From contig OX422202.1 of NCBI GenBank assembly GCA_949130485.1, positions 6,712,413 through 6,776,412 of the forward strand: a stretch of DNA of 64,000 nt. Reading direction: 5' to 3'. The translations under genes were made by a program, and so were the position numbers. Shown in pieces: positions 22,086 to 42,083 of the stretch (the first letter of the stretch is position 1; each line of letters begins with the position of its first letter). The stretch comes from Agelas oroides (taxonomy: Eukaryota > Porifera > Demospongiae > Agelasida > Agelasidae). The notes beneath the pieces were generated by a model. That model was not told where the DNA came from. It saw only the letters and a list, made by a program, of their open reading frames with translations, and made no database searches.

Positions 22086-22120
22086 TCTTTCTTTTTCGTG
22101 AAGAATAGAGACTGGGCAGA
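22086..22120 (+). other. RPS16: Possible 5' non-coding exon of RPS16
   Basis: The RPS16 ATG (23491) is preceded by an acceptor (CATTTCAG|ACACAGG) at 23483, implying a 5'UTR intron. The best upstream candidate is a pyrimidine-rich TCTTTCTTTTTC start, similar to a 5'TOP tract, ending at the donor GGGCAGA|GTAAGT at 22120. The link is inferred, not shown. Confidence 0.35.
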
Positions 22121-23490
22121 GTAAGTTGATCAGTTTTAATATTGTAAGTCGTTCGTCTACGATTCGTGTTTATCATGGTGTGAAGATGACTTAAGAGATT
22201 TAGCCGTAGTGTCAGTTATGAATCACTTAGGCTAACCGTTGCTGCAGAAGATATCACTGACAGTTATTGAGTTAAATTATTGTGCCCTGGTATTGATCTG
22301 TGTGTGCAAGCTGAATTTAGAGCACACAGCTCTTAAGAATGTTTGTTAGCCCCAGAAAGCCACAGTTTACTGCTAAACATTCATACGGCAAAGGTATCCT
22401 AATCAGTCTCGTGTGGCTAGATGTAAGGCCCCAATTCTTAGTTTCTCATCAGGTGCTTCCCCTGCACACAATGCGGGTGGGCGGGTATTACCATTATTCA
22501 GCCAACAGATATTTCTCATGAAAGAAGTTGACAAGTGTGATGACAAGATGATCATCGCTCATTATCCGCCATTGTAGAAGGGTTCTTTTGGATGCTGTGC
22601 ACTAGACAGACACGTTTGTTAGCGTTACGTTTATCGCTATGCTCATGACGCCTATCGCTTGTTTGTTTAACGTCGCTGATGTGTGCAAATAAAAATAATG
22701 GTGATAAATTCTATCGTGGGAAAATCCGTGTGGGCGGTCGATGAGAAACTAATAATCAACAATTGGGGCCTAATCTAGTCTTGTGTGGCCAGATGTACGC
22801 CAGTAAGGTCATTGGGTGATTGACAAGAGGGGTGCATACCCATGCATCATATGAAATGTGGGAGAAGTCTTCCTATTATCCAGTTTTCAGTCACCCATAA
22901 ATTGTAAGGCACCAAAATCTGACAGAGCAAGGTTTTCATGTGATCGTGTGCTAGGGACGAAGCTTTCAAGTCAAAAGTAGCCCACAAAAGCCAAGTGTAC
23001 ACAAGCTAGCCAGGACCATGATCTTTGTCACTAGCAGATGATTGGCACACAAATGATGTAACACGTTAGATCAGAATACGAAAGCAGGTGTTTGGGTGGG
23101 AAACAAGACTAGCTGATACTCTCTCTACTTGAGCAAACACCATGCCTAAGAGAGATCCAGCCTGAGAATTGAACTGTACATATGTACATATACAAGAGCG
23201 CATGATGATGTCATTTCCTCGCCTCTGCAATAAAAATGACATCATCATGACATATACCATCTCCACTGCTAGAGCTCCAGTGGCTCAGTTGGTAAGAACA
23301 TCTGACAGTTGAGTCCTGGCTGGATCTCAACGCTCCTTGTCCTCCGAGACGGCCTGACTGTCGTGTTGTGTTTATGAGTTTCTTTCCCTCTTGAACAATC
23401 AACAATTGCTGCCAGTCTCATGAGAATGTATGTACATCAGTGCTGAGAATCTTTGTGTGCCACCTGTCATATTTTCATTTCAGACACAGG
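22121..23490. other. Presumed RPS16 5'UTR intron
   Basis: About 1.36 kb with no other gene. It has a tRNA-A-box-like GTGGCTCAGTTGGTAAGA at about 23279-23296, possibly a decayed tRNA-derived SINE. Confidence 0.35.
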
Positions 23491-25828
<2,338 letters not shown>

Positions 25829-26350
25829 ACTCTCCATTGTACTCAGTAAATATTCTGTACATAGACACACGGTACAGATCGCCTATTGTTATATGCGATA
25901 TGAATTTTTGACTGTAAAAGTTACAGCTGGCTAACGGTTTTAAACTACAGACAATGCTAGTCTCACAAGCTACACCTTCTTGACTTCCGTAGTTTGGGGA
26001 CAGCGGAAGTAGAATGTAGCCCCGAACCCAGGCTTTGGGTGGGGTCTGGGCACGAGACTAGGTTTGAGGCTAGCCTTGTTCCCAGGCTCCTCCGCTCCGG
26101 AACGCGAAATTGAAGTTGTACATGCGGTGTACATTTCACGTTCCGGAGAGCCTGGGAACGAGGCTAAGAATGCACATGACCGAGACGTCACACTTTGTGC
26201 GGCGCGCGTAAGAGGTTGTGCGAGCAGTGCGACCTAGAAGTGGGTGGGGCTGGTACTGAGCATGATGATTATTGGCATAGTAGCGCAACGTATGGTTGAT
26301 CAAGCAAGCCATTGACAGTCTGATACGCCAGCAAATTAATTTGCACGCCC
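25829..26350. other. Intergenic: RPS16 3' flank and promoter of kelch-ZU5-Death gene
   Basis: Contains a TAGTCTCACAAGC...GGGCACGAGACTA inverted repeat (about 25959-26060) and the adjacent hairpin element at 26071-26166. No coding signal. Confidence 0.55.
26071..26166. mobile_element. Hairpin MITE, TAGCCTTG/TAGCCTCG family
   Basis: 96-bp inverted repeat; the arms carry CTCCGGAACG-type sequence inside the shared CCCAGG termini. No clear target duplication; it may abut another family member. Confidence 0.7.
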
Positions 26351-29300
26351 ATGGATCGACAACCCAAGGTACCTGATTAATTAATACTATTTTGTTAGTC
26401 TCGTGGAGTCTGGCCTGCATGCGAGACTACTATTTAGTGTTTCTGTTGCGACGTAGCAGCTGAAAGTATTGTTTTCAATCTACCACAGCAACTCGTGAAC
26501 CTCCTCCATCCTCTTGCCTCACTGGCTGAGTGGAAAGAGTACAGGAGGGTACCAGTGGACATGCGTGACGCCCAGGCTGTGGTGCTAGGAGACAAGGTCT
26601 ACCTAGGGGGAGGAGATACACCTGACGGTCCGTCATCTGAGCTTCTCATTTACGATTTCACAGAGGATTCTTGGGACAAACTCAGCACTCCTACGCAATG
26701 GTACAGTCTTGCTGTCTACCGTTCCCAACTGGTATTGGTAGGAGGCGTGGATCCACTTCATAACACTGTTGCAAACAAGTTATGGGTCTTAGATAACCGT
26801 GAGTGGATTGACTCCACAATCCCTGCTATGCCGACAGAACGCTTTGGAGCATCTGCTATGAGTGTGGACAAGCATCTCATAGTGGCTGGGGGGAACACAG
26901 GTGGCCATGATGGTCATCTGAACGTGGTGGAAGTATACGATGGTCGTGAGTGGAGAAGAATCCAGTCTCTCCCGCAATCATGCTCCCGAATGAAGTCTGT
27001 TGTTGATGAGGGCTTCTGGTACCTGGCTGGCGGAGTGGGTCAAGGCAAAAAAGTTTTCTATGCCTCTTTGGAGTCCCTGACATCCCTAGAAGGAGCTAAA
27101 CAGGAGATGGTATGGGAGATTCTGCCTGAAGCACCCATTGAATGCTCTACTCCAGTCATTTTTGGAATGCAGTTGACAACTGTTGGAGGCTTGTTTAAGT
27201 CAGCTATGCACGCCTATTCCCATCGCACCAAAACCTGGGTCCATGTGGGAGACTTGCCGGTTGCCTATAGCTATGTCTGTAGTCTGGTCCTTCCAAGCCA
27301 AGAACTGCTAATGGTTGGGAGAAAAGCTCAAACAGAAATGACATCTCATGTGTTCCGAGCAAAAATTCAAGGTGAGCCAAAAAGGTTGATTTTGGCAGAA
27401 GCTTATGAGCGCCGCGAATAACGGTTCATAAGCTCCTGATTTTGGTTTCCTAATAATCCCAAGGCAAACCTTCACCTTTGTCACAATTAATGTTGACTGC
27501 TCAATAATGCATAGTGTAGTCGTTCAGTATCCCATGCAAACTGCTAGGTTGGACGTGATCATTATGCTGCATGAGTATGATACTTGCATGAATGATGCAC
27601 ATTTTCTCAAGCTCAAACAAAAAGCTGCAGCCATGCATGTTGTTGATCTCCCTAGGTGGTCCACCACATGCTGTGAATATGATGATTACATATTTGTGCC
27701 CGCAAAGGCGTGGACTGCTAGCTATATTCATATATTATTGGATGAACTCAGGAAATATTGGGTCAATTAATCATGCCTTATTAGACAAGGGATGTCATGT
27801 GACAAATGGGAGGTGGGCCAGGTCTGGGCCTGGAAGAAGTTGAGAAATCAGCCTTAATCTTTGTGTTGTATATTTTTACTCAGTACCTACCATTTTGTAG
27901 GCATTAATAGTTCTTGGGGGTGGACATTTTACACCTGACACCCATATGAGGGGGAGATATAACATCTGTTACCTTGGCAACACCACTGTAAAAGAAGCAT
28001 TATGCTTAAGTGTTGCCTAGGTAACAAGTTATGTTATTGTCATCTGACGAGTTAAAGAGGTATACTGTATGAATTCTGGCCAAGTTGAGTGGTCAGAAAG
28101 TTCATTCCAAAGTTAATGCATAAATGTTTGTGAGTGATACACATTTCTTTCCTTCCACAGTGGCCTCTTTCCCTGACAGCAATTTTACCATAAGTGCTCT
28201 TGACCGATTGGAGGCTGTGAGCGGTATTTCAGTTTCCAAAAAGTTAGCGTCCAAATTGCCTACGATGGTTTCGTATCAGGAGTGGATCTCACGTGTCCAC
28301 CCACCAACTTGGCAGACACTGCTAGGAGTGCTTTTCGGTATCGATCATCCACTGGCTAAAGCGATTGAAGATTTCCTGAAGCCCAAGACACAAACCGCAT
28401 CCCTGGTACAATTATTGTTATTGTTTACCAATGTTGTTGTTTACTAATGGTTATTGTTTACCAATGTTGTTGTTGTTTACTAATGGTTATTGTTTTACCA
28501 ATGGTTGTTGTTTACTAATGGTTGTTGTTTACTAATGGTTGTTGTTTACCATTGTTATTGTTTACCAATGTTGTTGTTTACTAATGGTTGTTGTTTACCA
28601 ATGGTTGTTGTTTACCAATGGTTGTTGTTTACCAATGTTGTTGTTTACCAGTAGCTATGGTATTACACTCCGTAATCCCATTTCAGCAACTCTTCATGTG
28701 GAAAAGAAAAGAAGAGGAACAGCCAATCAAACCAGAAGGTGGGATCACTATGCCAAGAGCACATAAGAATGGGTGGCTCGAGTAAGAGCTTGTAACTCCA
28801 ATAGAAGCCGGTAGTCTGGTAGTCCGTTCATGAACCATACTAAAAATAGAACACCTGGTCACATGCTTAGCAACAATGGCTTATGTCTACACGTAGCTGT
28901 GCAGGACGTGTTACTATTTTTAGTACTGGCGGTAATTTTTTACCAGTTTCAAATTTTACGGAGTTACACACTCTTACTCAAGCCATCCTTTCTTATGCGC
29001 TCTTGCTATGCATGTAGCTGTGGATCCTTTGGATATCAGTTGGCCAGCAAGACTACCTTACTCTATCATTGACCACTTTGCAGCTAGTTATGCCAAAAAA
29101 AAAAAGTTTTTTTTTTTTCTTATGTATTTGTGAGTGCGTGCACCTTTGACCACTGCCAGCCTCGTTCCCAGGCCTCTCCCATTTCTTGTTCATCGGTTTG
29201 CATTCAGGATAATACACGCAAACCGAAGAACGAAAAACAGGGGAGGCCTGAGAACAAGACTAACATAAAGCAACCAGTAGGTATAATGCTACTATATATC

Positions 29301-32300
29301 CTAGCTATAACAGACAGGTCTAACAATAGTCTGTGGGTTGCAGCAGTGACGAGCGGTTGGAAGATTCAGGAGTTGCCATAATAACCAGTTTAGACCTCCA
29401 TTTTGATCTTTCTGCACAACTGTAGTTAATGCACTGCAACTGGAGAGGGACGAAGCCCTGGAGCACAATAAGTTACTGAAAGCTGAAAATAAGCGGCTAA
29501 AACTCGAACTAGGAAGAGTACTGCACCGTTCTGATGACATACCTACTGACATGGAAACTACAGGTATGAAATAATAGTACCTTATGCCTGTATGAACCTA
29601 GCACTAATCAAAGTTTGTGCATCGATATTCAGGCTACCTGAGGGGAATGTCTGTCATTGGCGAGACCACCATCCTAGTCACCAACCAAGCCCAAAGCTTT
29701 CAATGGGAAGGATATGGACTGAAGCTCCATGTCCCCGAGGGTATCCTGCCACAAGAATTTGAGTATTGCAGACTCTTCATCAAAGTGGGCTTGTCTGGTG
29801 AATTCAAACTTCCCCAGAACACTTCCCTTGTGAGTGCAGTCTACTGGATCGACAGTGAGCCTCGATGCAAATTCTCTAAGCCTGGCATTAGAATGGAAAT
29901 CCAGCACTGTTCAAAGTCAGATCACTCCACACTCAGCTTTGTCCGAGCCAAGTGCTCCCAGGAGGTTCTACCATACAAATTCAACACCCTGAAAGAAGGA
30001 GAATTTTCTTCACCAGACTCCTATGGAAGCATTCAACTTTTACACTTTTCAGTGATTGGTGTAATTCAGGAAGGGGGAGAAGATCCAGGGTACTGTGCTG
30101 CATTTTATTATATCGGTAGCAAACTTACACTTTGGAAAGTTTACTTTGTGGTCACCAAGGACCTGGAAGCATCCAGAACAGTGAGTTAAGCACATGAAAC
30201 AACAGTTCACCACTTTAGTTCTGAATTTGGCATTTATGACCAGATGGGTAGGTGCTACATTGAAGGCTCACAACTGGAGGTTGAGACTTTCAACCAACTA
30301 GTTCTTTAATTTACATTGTATCTTTGGGTTATAATATCAACATCAGATTTCTGAGTGCCTTGGATCTCGGCCTATTCATAGCAAACTGTCATCTTGACAT
30401 TGTCATGTTTTGGGAAATTAATATTTTCTGGTCATGAGGTGTTTGGAGGGGAGACATGGAGCCTGCAATATTTCACCATTTTGTAAAAGAAATGTCACAT
30501 CGATAATAGAATGGGATGAATTACGATGTTTATTAGCACCCATGATAATTCATCCCACAATTATAGGCACCAAGTTTGGCTACTAGTCTACTGTCATGAA
30601 TTTAAGGTGGTGATCATGTATTTCATTGATGCAGGCAGTGCTCAAGTACCTGAGGGGCGCAGCAGTTGGTGCTGAAATTTCGATTGAGTTTGAAGAGGAT
30701 CAAATCTCTCTTGACATTCCTCCTGAAGGCACTAGGGAGGCTGGATGGGCCATTAAACTAGTGACACCACCTGTGGTGAGAATTAGTTTTGAGACATTTT
30801 TTGCACAAAATCTGTCAAACTGGGAGAACTAGTGTGAACTGAGACAAATGCTTTCATGGGTAAAATTTAATGTATGTCTATATTTACCCTTGTGCAAAGT
30901 AGCTACTATTAACATTATAGGTAGGGTGCAGGTGAACACTAGAGCCAATTCTGCCTGTTGTCAACATATGCATGGTTACTATTAGTATATTTTATACACC
31001 CCACAGGATAGTATGTACAGATAGAGATATAGAGAACTATTAAAGTATAGTTTGTTAACAAACAATGACCTAGGTTTACACAAACAGAACTAACGTCCCT
31101 GTAATCACGGATATAATTAATACCAAACTGATAATTAAACCCTATGAAATTACGACATGTATGCCAGACAGACAGGAACACAGTGCATACAAGATGATTA
31201 TCGCTATTACTAGCTGAATGAAACCGATTACAGAAACGTTTGTAACAAGTCAATTATACAATAGCTAGCATAACACTGCTGTTACGTACACATGCAGGTA
31301 AAGAAACAGAAAGTGGATCGATTTGAACCTGGAAAGCTAGTCCCTAGCTGCCAGCTACAACTGTACAAGGTTGAAGAGCAGGCAATGATTCTTTGTCATC
31401 AAGTGAACATCCGAGGAGCTAAGGAGCCCCTCAACTACCTCGCCATCGAATCTGAGATCAACGCTCCACCACCACCACAACAGCATATAACCAGTGGAAT
31501 ACAAATCTTTGATAAAGGTATATATATTCAAACTACATGTTGAGGCATCACATTACTGTTTTCATCCTACACATTGTGGTAATATGACTCAAGGGTGTAT
31601 GGTGTAGATGCACTGTAGAGACTACAGAGTCAGCTATGGGAAGAAAGACCAATGACATGGAACCCATGTTGCATGTAGTCTCGTGGAGCCAGCTAGACTT
31701 CCCTGCTTTCATCTGTAAAACTCTGGCTCCGCAAGACTATATTGCAATCTGATTCATCACATGTAGATATGTTACTTATAATCAAGCTTATGGAAAATGA
31801 GCTCCAAGACAAACTCAAATTTAGTGGGCTTAATTGGCTTGGGAATGTAATTAAGGCCAACAAAAACTGATCTCCTGTTGATTTTCACTTGTCGTTCAGG
31901 TTTCATTTGATGCATGTTAGATATTCTCTGGTACTGTATCTCTCATGTAGCTGTCAGCAAATGACTGGAGCTACCACGCATACACATTTTGAGCTAATAC
32001 CTCAATGTTCATTCACCATGCAGATTTACGCAGCAAATACCCCAATGGTTTGAGTAGTGAACCACAGCTCTTAGACCTTATGAATCATGTGGCTACCAAG
32101 ATCCTTCCAAAGTGGCAAGAATTCGGAATTGCACTGGATCTGGCTCCCGGTGATTTACAATGCTTGCGTATTTTACCGGATCCACTGCAACGTTTCACCT
32201 CCATTTTTAACAAATGGAAAGAACAAGTGACAAAACCTTACACTTGGTTGACAGTAATAGATGCTCTGAACACTCCAATAGTCGGTGCAATCAATCTGGC

Positions 32301-32334
32301 CAGGGAAATCACCAGCAAATTTTTATTAGAATAA
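26351..32334 (+). CDS. Kelch-repeat / coiled-coil / ZU5 / Death-domain protein
   Basis: Nine-exon model: 26351-26368, 26489-27371, 28161-28405, 28687-28738, 29426-29563, 29633-30180, 30635-30775, 31298-31517, 32024-32334; 851 residues. Exon 1 (MDRQPK) is the least certain. Kelch exon 2 could read to a stop at 27421, but a consensus donor (CAAG|GTGAGC) at 27371 in phase 1 joins exactly to the phase-1 exon at 28161, and all later phases match, so I call one gene. Order: kelch repeats about 20-300 (VYLGGG, LVLVGG, LIVAGG, WYLAGG, LTTVGG strands), an unrecognised segment 301-400, a coiled coil 400-445, a ZU5 domain about 446-600, two linking segments, then a C-terminal helical Death-type domain about 750-851. 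ZU5-Death pairs occur in UNC5, ankyrin and PIDD and act in signalling or apoptosis. A kelch N-terminus suggests a ligand- or partner-sensing role (inference). Confidence 0.8.
26396..26429. mobile_element. 34-bp MITE, TAGTCTCG family, in intron 1
   Basis: TAGTCTCGTGGAG to GCATGCGAGACTA, with flanks CTATTTTGT (26387-26395) and CTATTTAGT (26430-26438) matching at 8 of 9 positions. It sits inside the 120-bp proposed first intron. Confidence 0.65.
28420..28652. repeat. GTTGTTGTTTACYAATG minisatellite
   Basis: About twelve variable copies of a 15-18 bp unit in intron 3 of the kelch-ZU5-Death gene, immediately downstream of the exon ending at 28405. Confidence 0.85.
28754..29005. mobile_element. 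Inverted-repeat element, GTGGCTCGAGTAAGAGC family
   Basis: 252-bp element with outer arms CAAGAGCACATAAGAA / TTCTTATGCGCTCTTG and inner GGGTGGCTCGAGTAAGAG / ACTCTTACTCAAGCCATCC. It shares the ACTAAAAATAGAACACCTGG block and a TACTATTTTTAG block with the element at 18649-18827. It begins 15 bp after a 5' splice site. Confidence 0.8.
29158..29261. mobile_element. MITE, TAGCCTCG family (degraded)
   Basis: CAGCCTCGTTCCCAGGCCTC pairs with GAGGCCTGAGAACAAGACTA. TTCTTGTTCATCGGTTTGC also pairs with GCAAACCGAAGAACG inside. No clear target duplication. Confidence 0.65.
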
Positions 32335-37920
<5,586 letters not shown>

Positions 37921-38709
37921 ATGTTTGAACAAATCAATTACTCATCACAACTGCAATTCAGAACTGACCATCCTCAGAGAATGCATTATTTTTCTTGTGT
38001 AAATGAATAAAATTGACCACACATTAATTCATAGCATTGTTTCCAGGTCTCACAGCTTTCGCTGCTTGCAGAAGTTTATAAACTTTAACGGGAGGCCTAC
38101 ACACGAACAAAGCCGGGTATATTAACAGAGGTAATACTCCATATAAGAGAGCTCCTTACTACTCTGAGGGCGGCAAGAGTGAAGGTAGAGAGAGAGAGGA
38201 TCAACATTGCACTCTAACACAAAGAAACAACATTCACTCGATCTGTGATGAGACCTTATGAGAAGCTGTTTGTTTTTGCATTTTTGGGGCAGCATGGTAT
38301 TTCCTTCATGGTGCATCATGAACCATTCAAGAACTGGTTACCATGACAATTCTCAACATCGTGAATGCACACACAGTGTAGCATAATTACTCATCTTACT
38401 GGAATGTGTGCTAACAATTAAAATGTGCAGTCAAGCAGTCCAGGTAAGGCATGCTACTATTTTGAAGGGATTAGCCTTCAATTTACTTACATTTCAATGT
38501 CGCAAGTGAACAAATGACTTCTGACATAATAGGATGCAAATAATGGTCAATTTCAAGATCTTATAATGTGCTGAGAGCCATAAATAACATTATTAGCTAC
38601 ATACGTATATCATGAACAGGTGCTGTACAGTGTGAGAATATTACCAGCTGTTGTTATAAAAAGTGAATAACTGTTAATTAACTAGCTCATAAACTGTTAG
38701 CCGTGGTCA
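37921..38709. other. Intergenic between convergent CDKL1-like and SH2D4-like genes
   Basis: No coding signal. An AATAAA polyadenylation signal for the CDKL1-like gene is visible at about 38006. Confidence 0.5.
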
Positions 38710-39308
38710 CTAGAGGTGAGACAGTTCTCTCTCGTCACTGTCTTCCTGAAACAGTCCCTGGAAGATCTCACCCTCCTCTTCCTCCTGACCCACTGGGAGA
38801 AGAAGAACCTCCTGGCCCTCTGAAGTGATCGGGTTGACTCTGTCAGTGTGTGTGGTGAGTGTGTGTGTGTGTGGGTGTGTATGTGGTGTGTGTGTGGTGT
38901 ATGTGGTGTATGTGGTGTATGTGTGTGTGGCGTGTGTGTGTGTGTGTGTGTGGTGTGTGTGTGTGTGTGGTGTGTGTGTGTGGGTGGGTGTGTAGTGAGT
39001 GTGTGGTGTGTAGTGAGTGTGTCATTGTACACTTGTGAGGTGTGTATACATAGTCAGTCAGAGGCACCAGGGAGGCCCCAGGGAGGCACCAGGGATATGT
39101 GCATGTCTTGCAGATACAACGCACACTTATTTCCTCCAACTTTTAACGTGTGCCCATGTCAGTACCATTGTCCTGGAGTCTGGGAATGTAACATACCTAT
39201 AGAACTTCAGGAGGTCTGGCAGTCTGTTGAACTGCTGTTGTTTAGGTCCCACAAAGTGGTACGAACCACTGCTGGCATCTATCAGGAAATGTTTGCAGAT
39301 CGTGTACG

Positions 39309-39348
<40 letters not shown>

Positions 39349-39536
39349 GTATATCACATACGTATGTGTGCACGTAAGATTTTGTGCACTTGGTTTAGTG
39401 TGTATTAAATGGAGAGGAATCCACGTACTTTTCACGGAGACTGCATAGCCCCAAAGCTTGTTGGTCAGACGGACAAGGTAGCTGCCAATTGGTTTACCCT
39501 CTAGCAACTTTGAAGCTAACTGCCGACCTAGTTTTC
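38710..39536 (-). CDS. SH2D4-like SH2-domain protein (3' exons only)
   Basis: Three exons on the minus strand: 39536-39429, 39308-39197, 38839-38710. Phases agree (1, 1, 2). The translated tail contains most of an SH2 domain: GKPIGSYLVRL with the phosphotyrosine-binding Arg, WGYAVSVK, HFLIDAS.GSYHFVG and F..LPDLLKFYR. It then reads NPITSEGQEVLLLPVGQ, which matches the family's EPITS.GKELLLYPCGQ end, followed by an acidic C-terminus. SH2D4A/B are cytosolic adaptors. The upstream exons should lie toward or beyond the gap (39609-39808). Both introns end in CA repeats on the coding strand. Confidence 0.8.
38848..39030. repeat. Interrupted (GT)n/GTGTGGT repeat
   Basis: About 180 bp of GT-rich repeats, read as CA on the coding strand, directly upstream of the SH2D4-like last-exon acceptor. 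Confidence 0.85.
39309..39346 (-). repeat. (CA)n microsatellite at SH2D4-like exon acceptor
   Basis: On the coding (minus) strand this is about 18 CA units that end in the CAG acceptor of the middle exon. Confidence 0.9.
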
Positions 39537-39608
39537 CTGTGTGTTTAGGGAGCGGGGTGAGAAGGGAGGGGGATGAGAAGTGAGTGTGAGGTATGTACAT
39601 GATGTGTG

Positions 39609-39808
39609 NNNNNNNNNNNNNNNNNNNNNNNNNNNNNNNNNNNNNNNNNNNNNNNNNNNNNNNNNNNNNNNNNNNNNNNNNNNNNNNNNNNNNNNNNNNN
39701 NNNNNNNNNNNNNNNNNNNNNNNNNNNNNNNNNNNNNNNNNNNNNNNNNNNNNNNNNNNNNNNNNNNNNNNNNNNNNNNNNNNNNNNNNNNNNNNNNNNN
39801 NNNNNNNN
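39609..39808. other. Assembly gap (200 N)
   Basis: Round 200-N run, probably a gap of unknown true length. It falls between the SH2D4-like gene (minus) and the SENP-like gene (plus), so the first exons of both are probably missing. Pyrimidine repeats border it on the right. Confidence 0.95.
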
Positions 39809-39973
39809 CTCCCTCTCCTCCCACCCTCTTCTCTCTCCCACCTTCCCCTCTCCTCCCACCCCCTCCTCTCTCCCACCTTCCCCTCTCCCCCTCTCCCCCT
39901 TCCTCCCTCTCCTCCCACCCCCTCCTCTCTTCCCTGATACTCCCCCTCTTCCCCCCTCACCCCTCACTCCCAG
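39809..39973 (+). repeat. CCTCTCCTCCCACC-type pyrimidine repeat at SENP-like acceptor
   Basis: C/T-rich tandem units leading into CTCACTCCCAG, the acceptor of the first visible SENP-like exon. Confidence 0.85.
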
Positions 39974-41996
39974 TTGAGTGGTACAGACCTCACATTTAAT
40001 ATGGACATTGAAGACAAAACTCACAAAGCTATAATTTGGATCAAGGATATTGCTGAATGGAAGGTACATGTTTGTATGTGGTGGGAGGGAGGGGTGAGGG
40101 GGGGGAGGACGGTGTAACGCCAAGATCCCTGGTTGATAGACTCCTAATAATACATACACACTCACAGATGAACCTGTCAGCGGAGCCCCTGCTAATCACT
40201 CTAAAACTCAGAGAAGGTCCAGCCAAGGCGCTTGCCAGTCGACTCTCAACCAAGTTTCACCTGGATGCCAAGTTCTACAGTCCCTTTAGTGGAGGTCAGA
40301 TGATGCAGGGCAGTAGCCATGTACCCAGGCCTTCTCAGGCCAGCATTGGTTGGTACTGTAAGAGGGCACCTGTGTATGTGACTGCCCTACCGTCTCACAT
40401 GATGTTTGGTTTGAGTGTGAAGTGGAAGTCCCAGATAACCATGACCATCTTGTCTTGATCCTTCAGACGAGTCAGAACGGTTTATTATTCTTCATGTGAG
40501 GGACACGCCCCTTCCTCACACCATTGTAGTTCTCAATGAGGTGAGCGACCTTTGACCTTAGCATTGATGACACAAGGCTTGGTCTGAAGGCTCCCATTGT
40601 TCTCTGTATGTAGATCCTGGATAACGCTAAAGCCTCTTCTACTATGGACATGGTTATTGAAAGGGAATTTCCGTAAGTCTTTTCCACTTTCTGTAGCTGT
40701 TCCTTCTCGTTTCCCTCCTCTTGTTCTCTCCCCCACCACCACCACTTCTTCCTTTCCACTGCACCCCTCCCCTCTCCTCTCTCCTCCTCCTCCTCTCCCC
40801 CACTCTTCCTCTCACCCCCTCCAAACCTCCAGTCCACCAGAAGCAGCCAAGCTGCTTCAACGAGTGAAACCGTCCAAGATAGCAAGAACACAGCTAAAAG
40901 ACCCAGGTACTGGCTACCCACTGTCACATGCATGCCTCTTTGGACACTGTACTCTGTTGTTCTGGTGAGAATTAGGTCTCTCCTCCCCTCCCCTCCTCTC
41001 CTCTCCCCTCTCCCCCTCTGTTAGATTTCTCCATTCGAAGTGTGGGAGTGGACTACAGCCAAGCCCCTCGGAGATCCTCCCGAATCAAGAGGGGGGAAGG
41101 AAGGAGTGCAGTGGGGGAGGACGTGGTGAAGAGAAAGAAGGGAAACCCCAACAAGCAGTACGGTGTTGATTGGCGCCAGCTTTCTCCTTTTTATCACCCT
41201 CCCTCCTCCCTCCCTCTCCAGGCTGCTAGCCTACAAGCCGGCAGGGAGCAGGGTAAACCTTGAGATCATGGAGTCAGACTTGGACTGCCTCTACCCTGGG
41301 GAGTACCTAAATGATAAGATCATTGACTTCTACCTGATGTGAGTGTTTGATGTACGGGGATAGGAGGGAGGGAGGAGTGTTTGATGTATGGGGGTAGGAG
41401 GGAGGAAGTGTTAAAAGCATAGCGGCTGTCGATGATTAATCGTTCTGCTGATAGCAACTGATGACAACCACCATCAGATCTAACCCATGTCCTATGAGAC
41501 AGCCATTTACACTGGCCTCCCTCACCCCACTTAGCTCCTCCTCACCTCTTCTCTCACTCCACGTAGCTCCTCCTCACCTCCTCCCTCACTCCATGCAGCT
41601 CTCCTCCCTCTCAGGTATCTGTATTATGAGCTGTTGGCAGAGGAACACCGAAACAGAATCCACATCTTCAGTTCCTTCTTCCACACACGGCTGAGGGACA
41701 GTTCCCGAGATAACCATGAGCTCGGGTGAGAGGTGGTGTGAGCACACTGCAGTATAAGATACTTTATCATTGGCTTTCTCCCTCTCCCTCCTCTCCTCTC
41801 TCTCTCCCCCTCTATCCCTCTTCTCCAGCACTCCAGAGAGGATCCATGATCGTGTCAAGACGTGGACAAGACATGTTGACCTCTTCAGTAAAGACTACAT
41901 TGTGCTGCCCGTCTGTGACAGGTGCGAGGAACAGCATGAAGGAAATGTAGTGCTCATGAGGAATTGTCATGTACTACGTGTTCTCAATTGCCAGCT

Positions 41997-42083
<87 letters not shown>

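Noticed and set aside
27372-27421. Stop of a separate kelch gene
   Set aside because: A consensus donor at 27371 bypasses this stop and joins in phase to the next exon, so I treat the last 16 codons as intron read-through. Transcript data could reverse this.
38848-39030. GT-rich plus-strand ORF
   Set aside because: Simple-sequence repeat; the coding signal is on the minus strand (SH2D4-like exons on either side).
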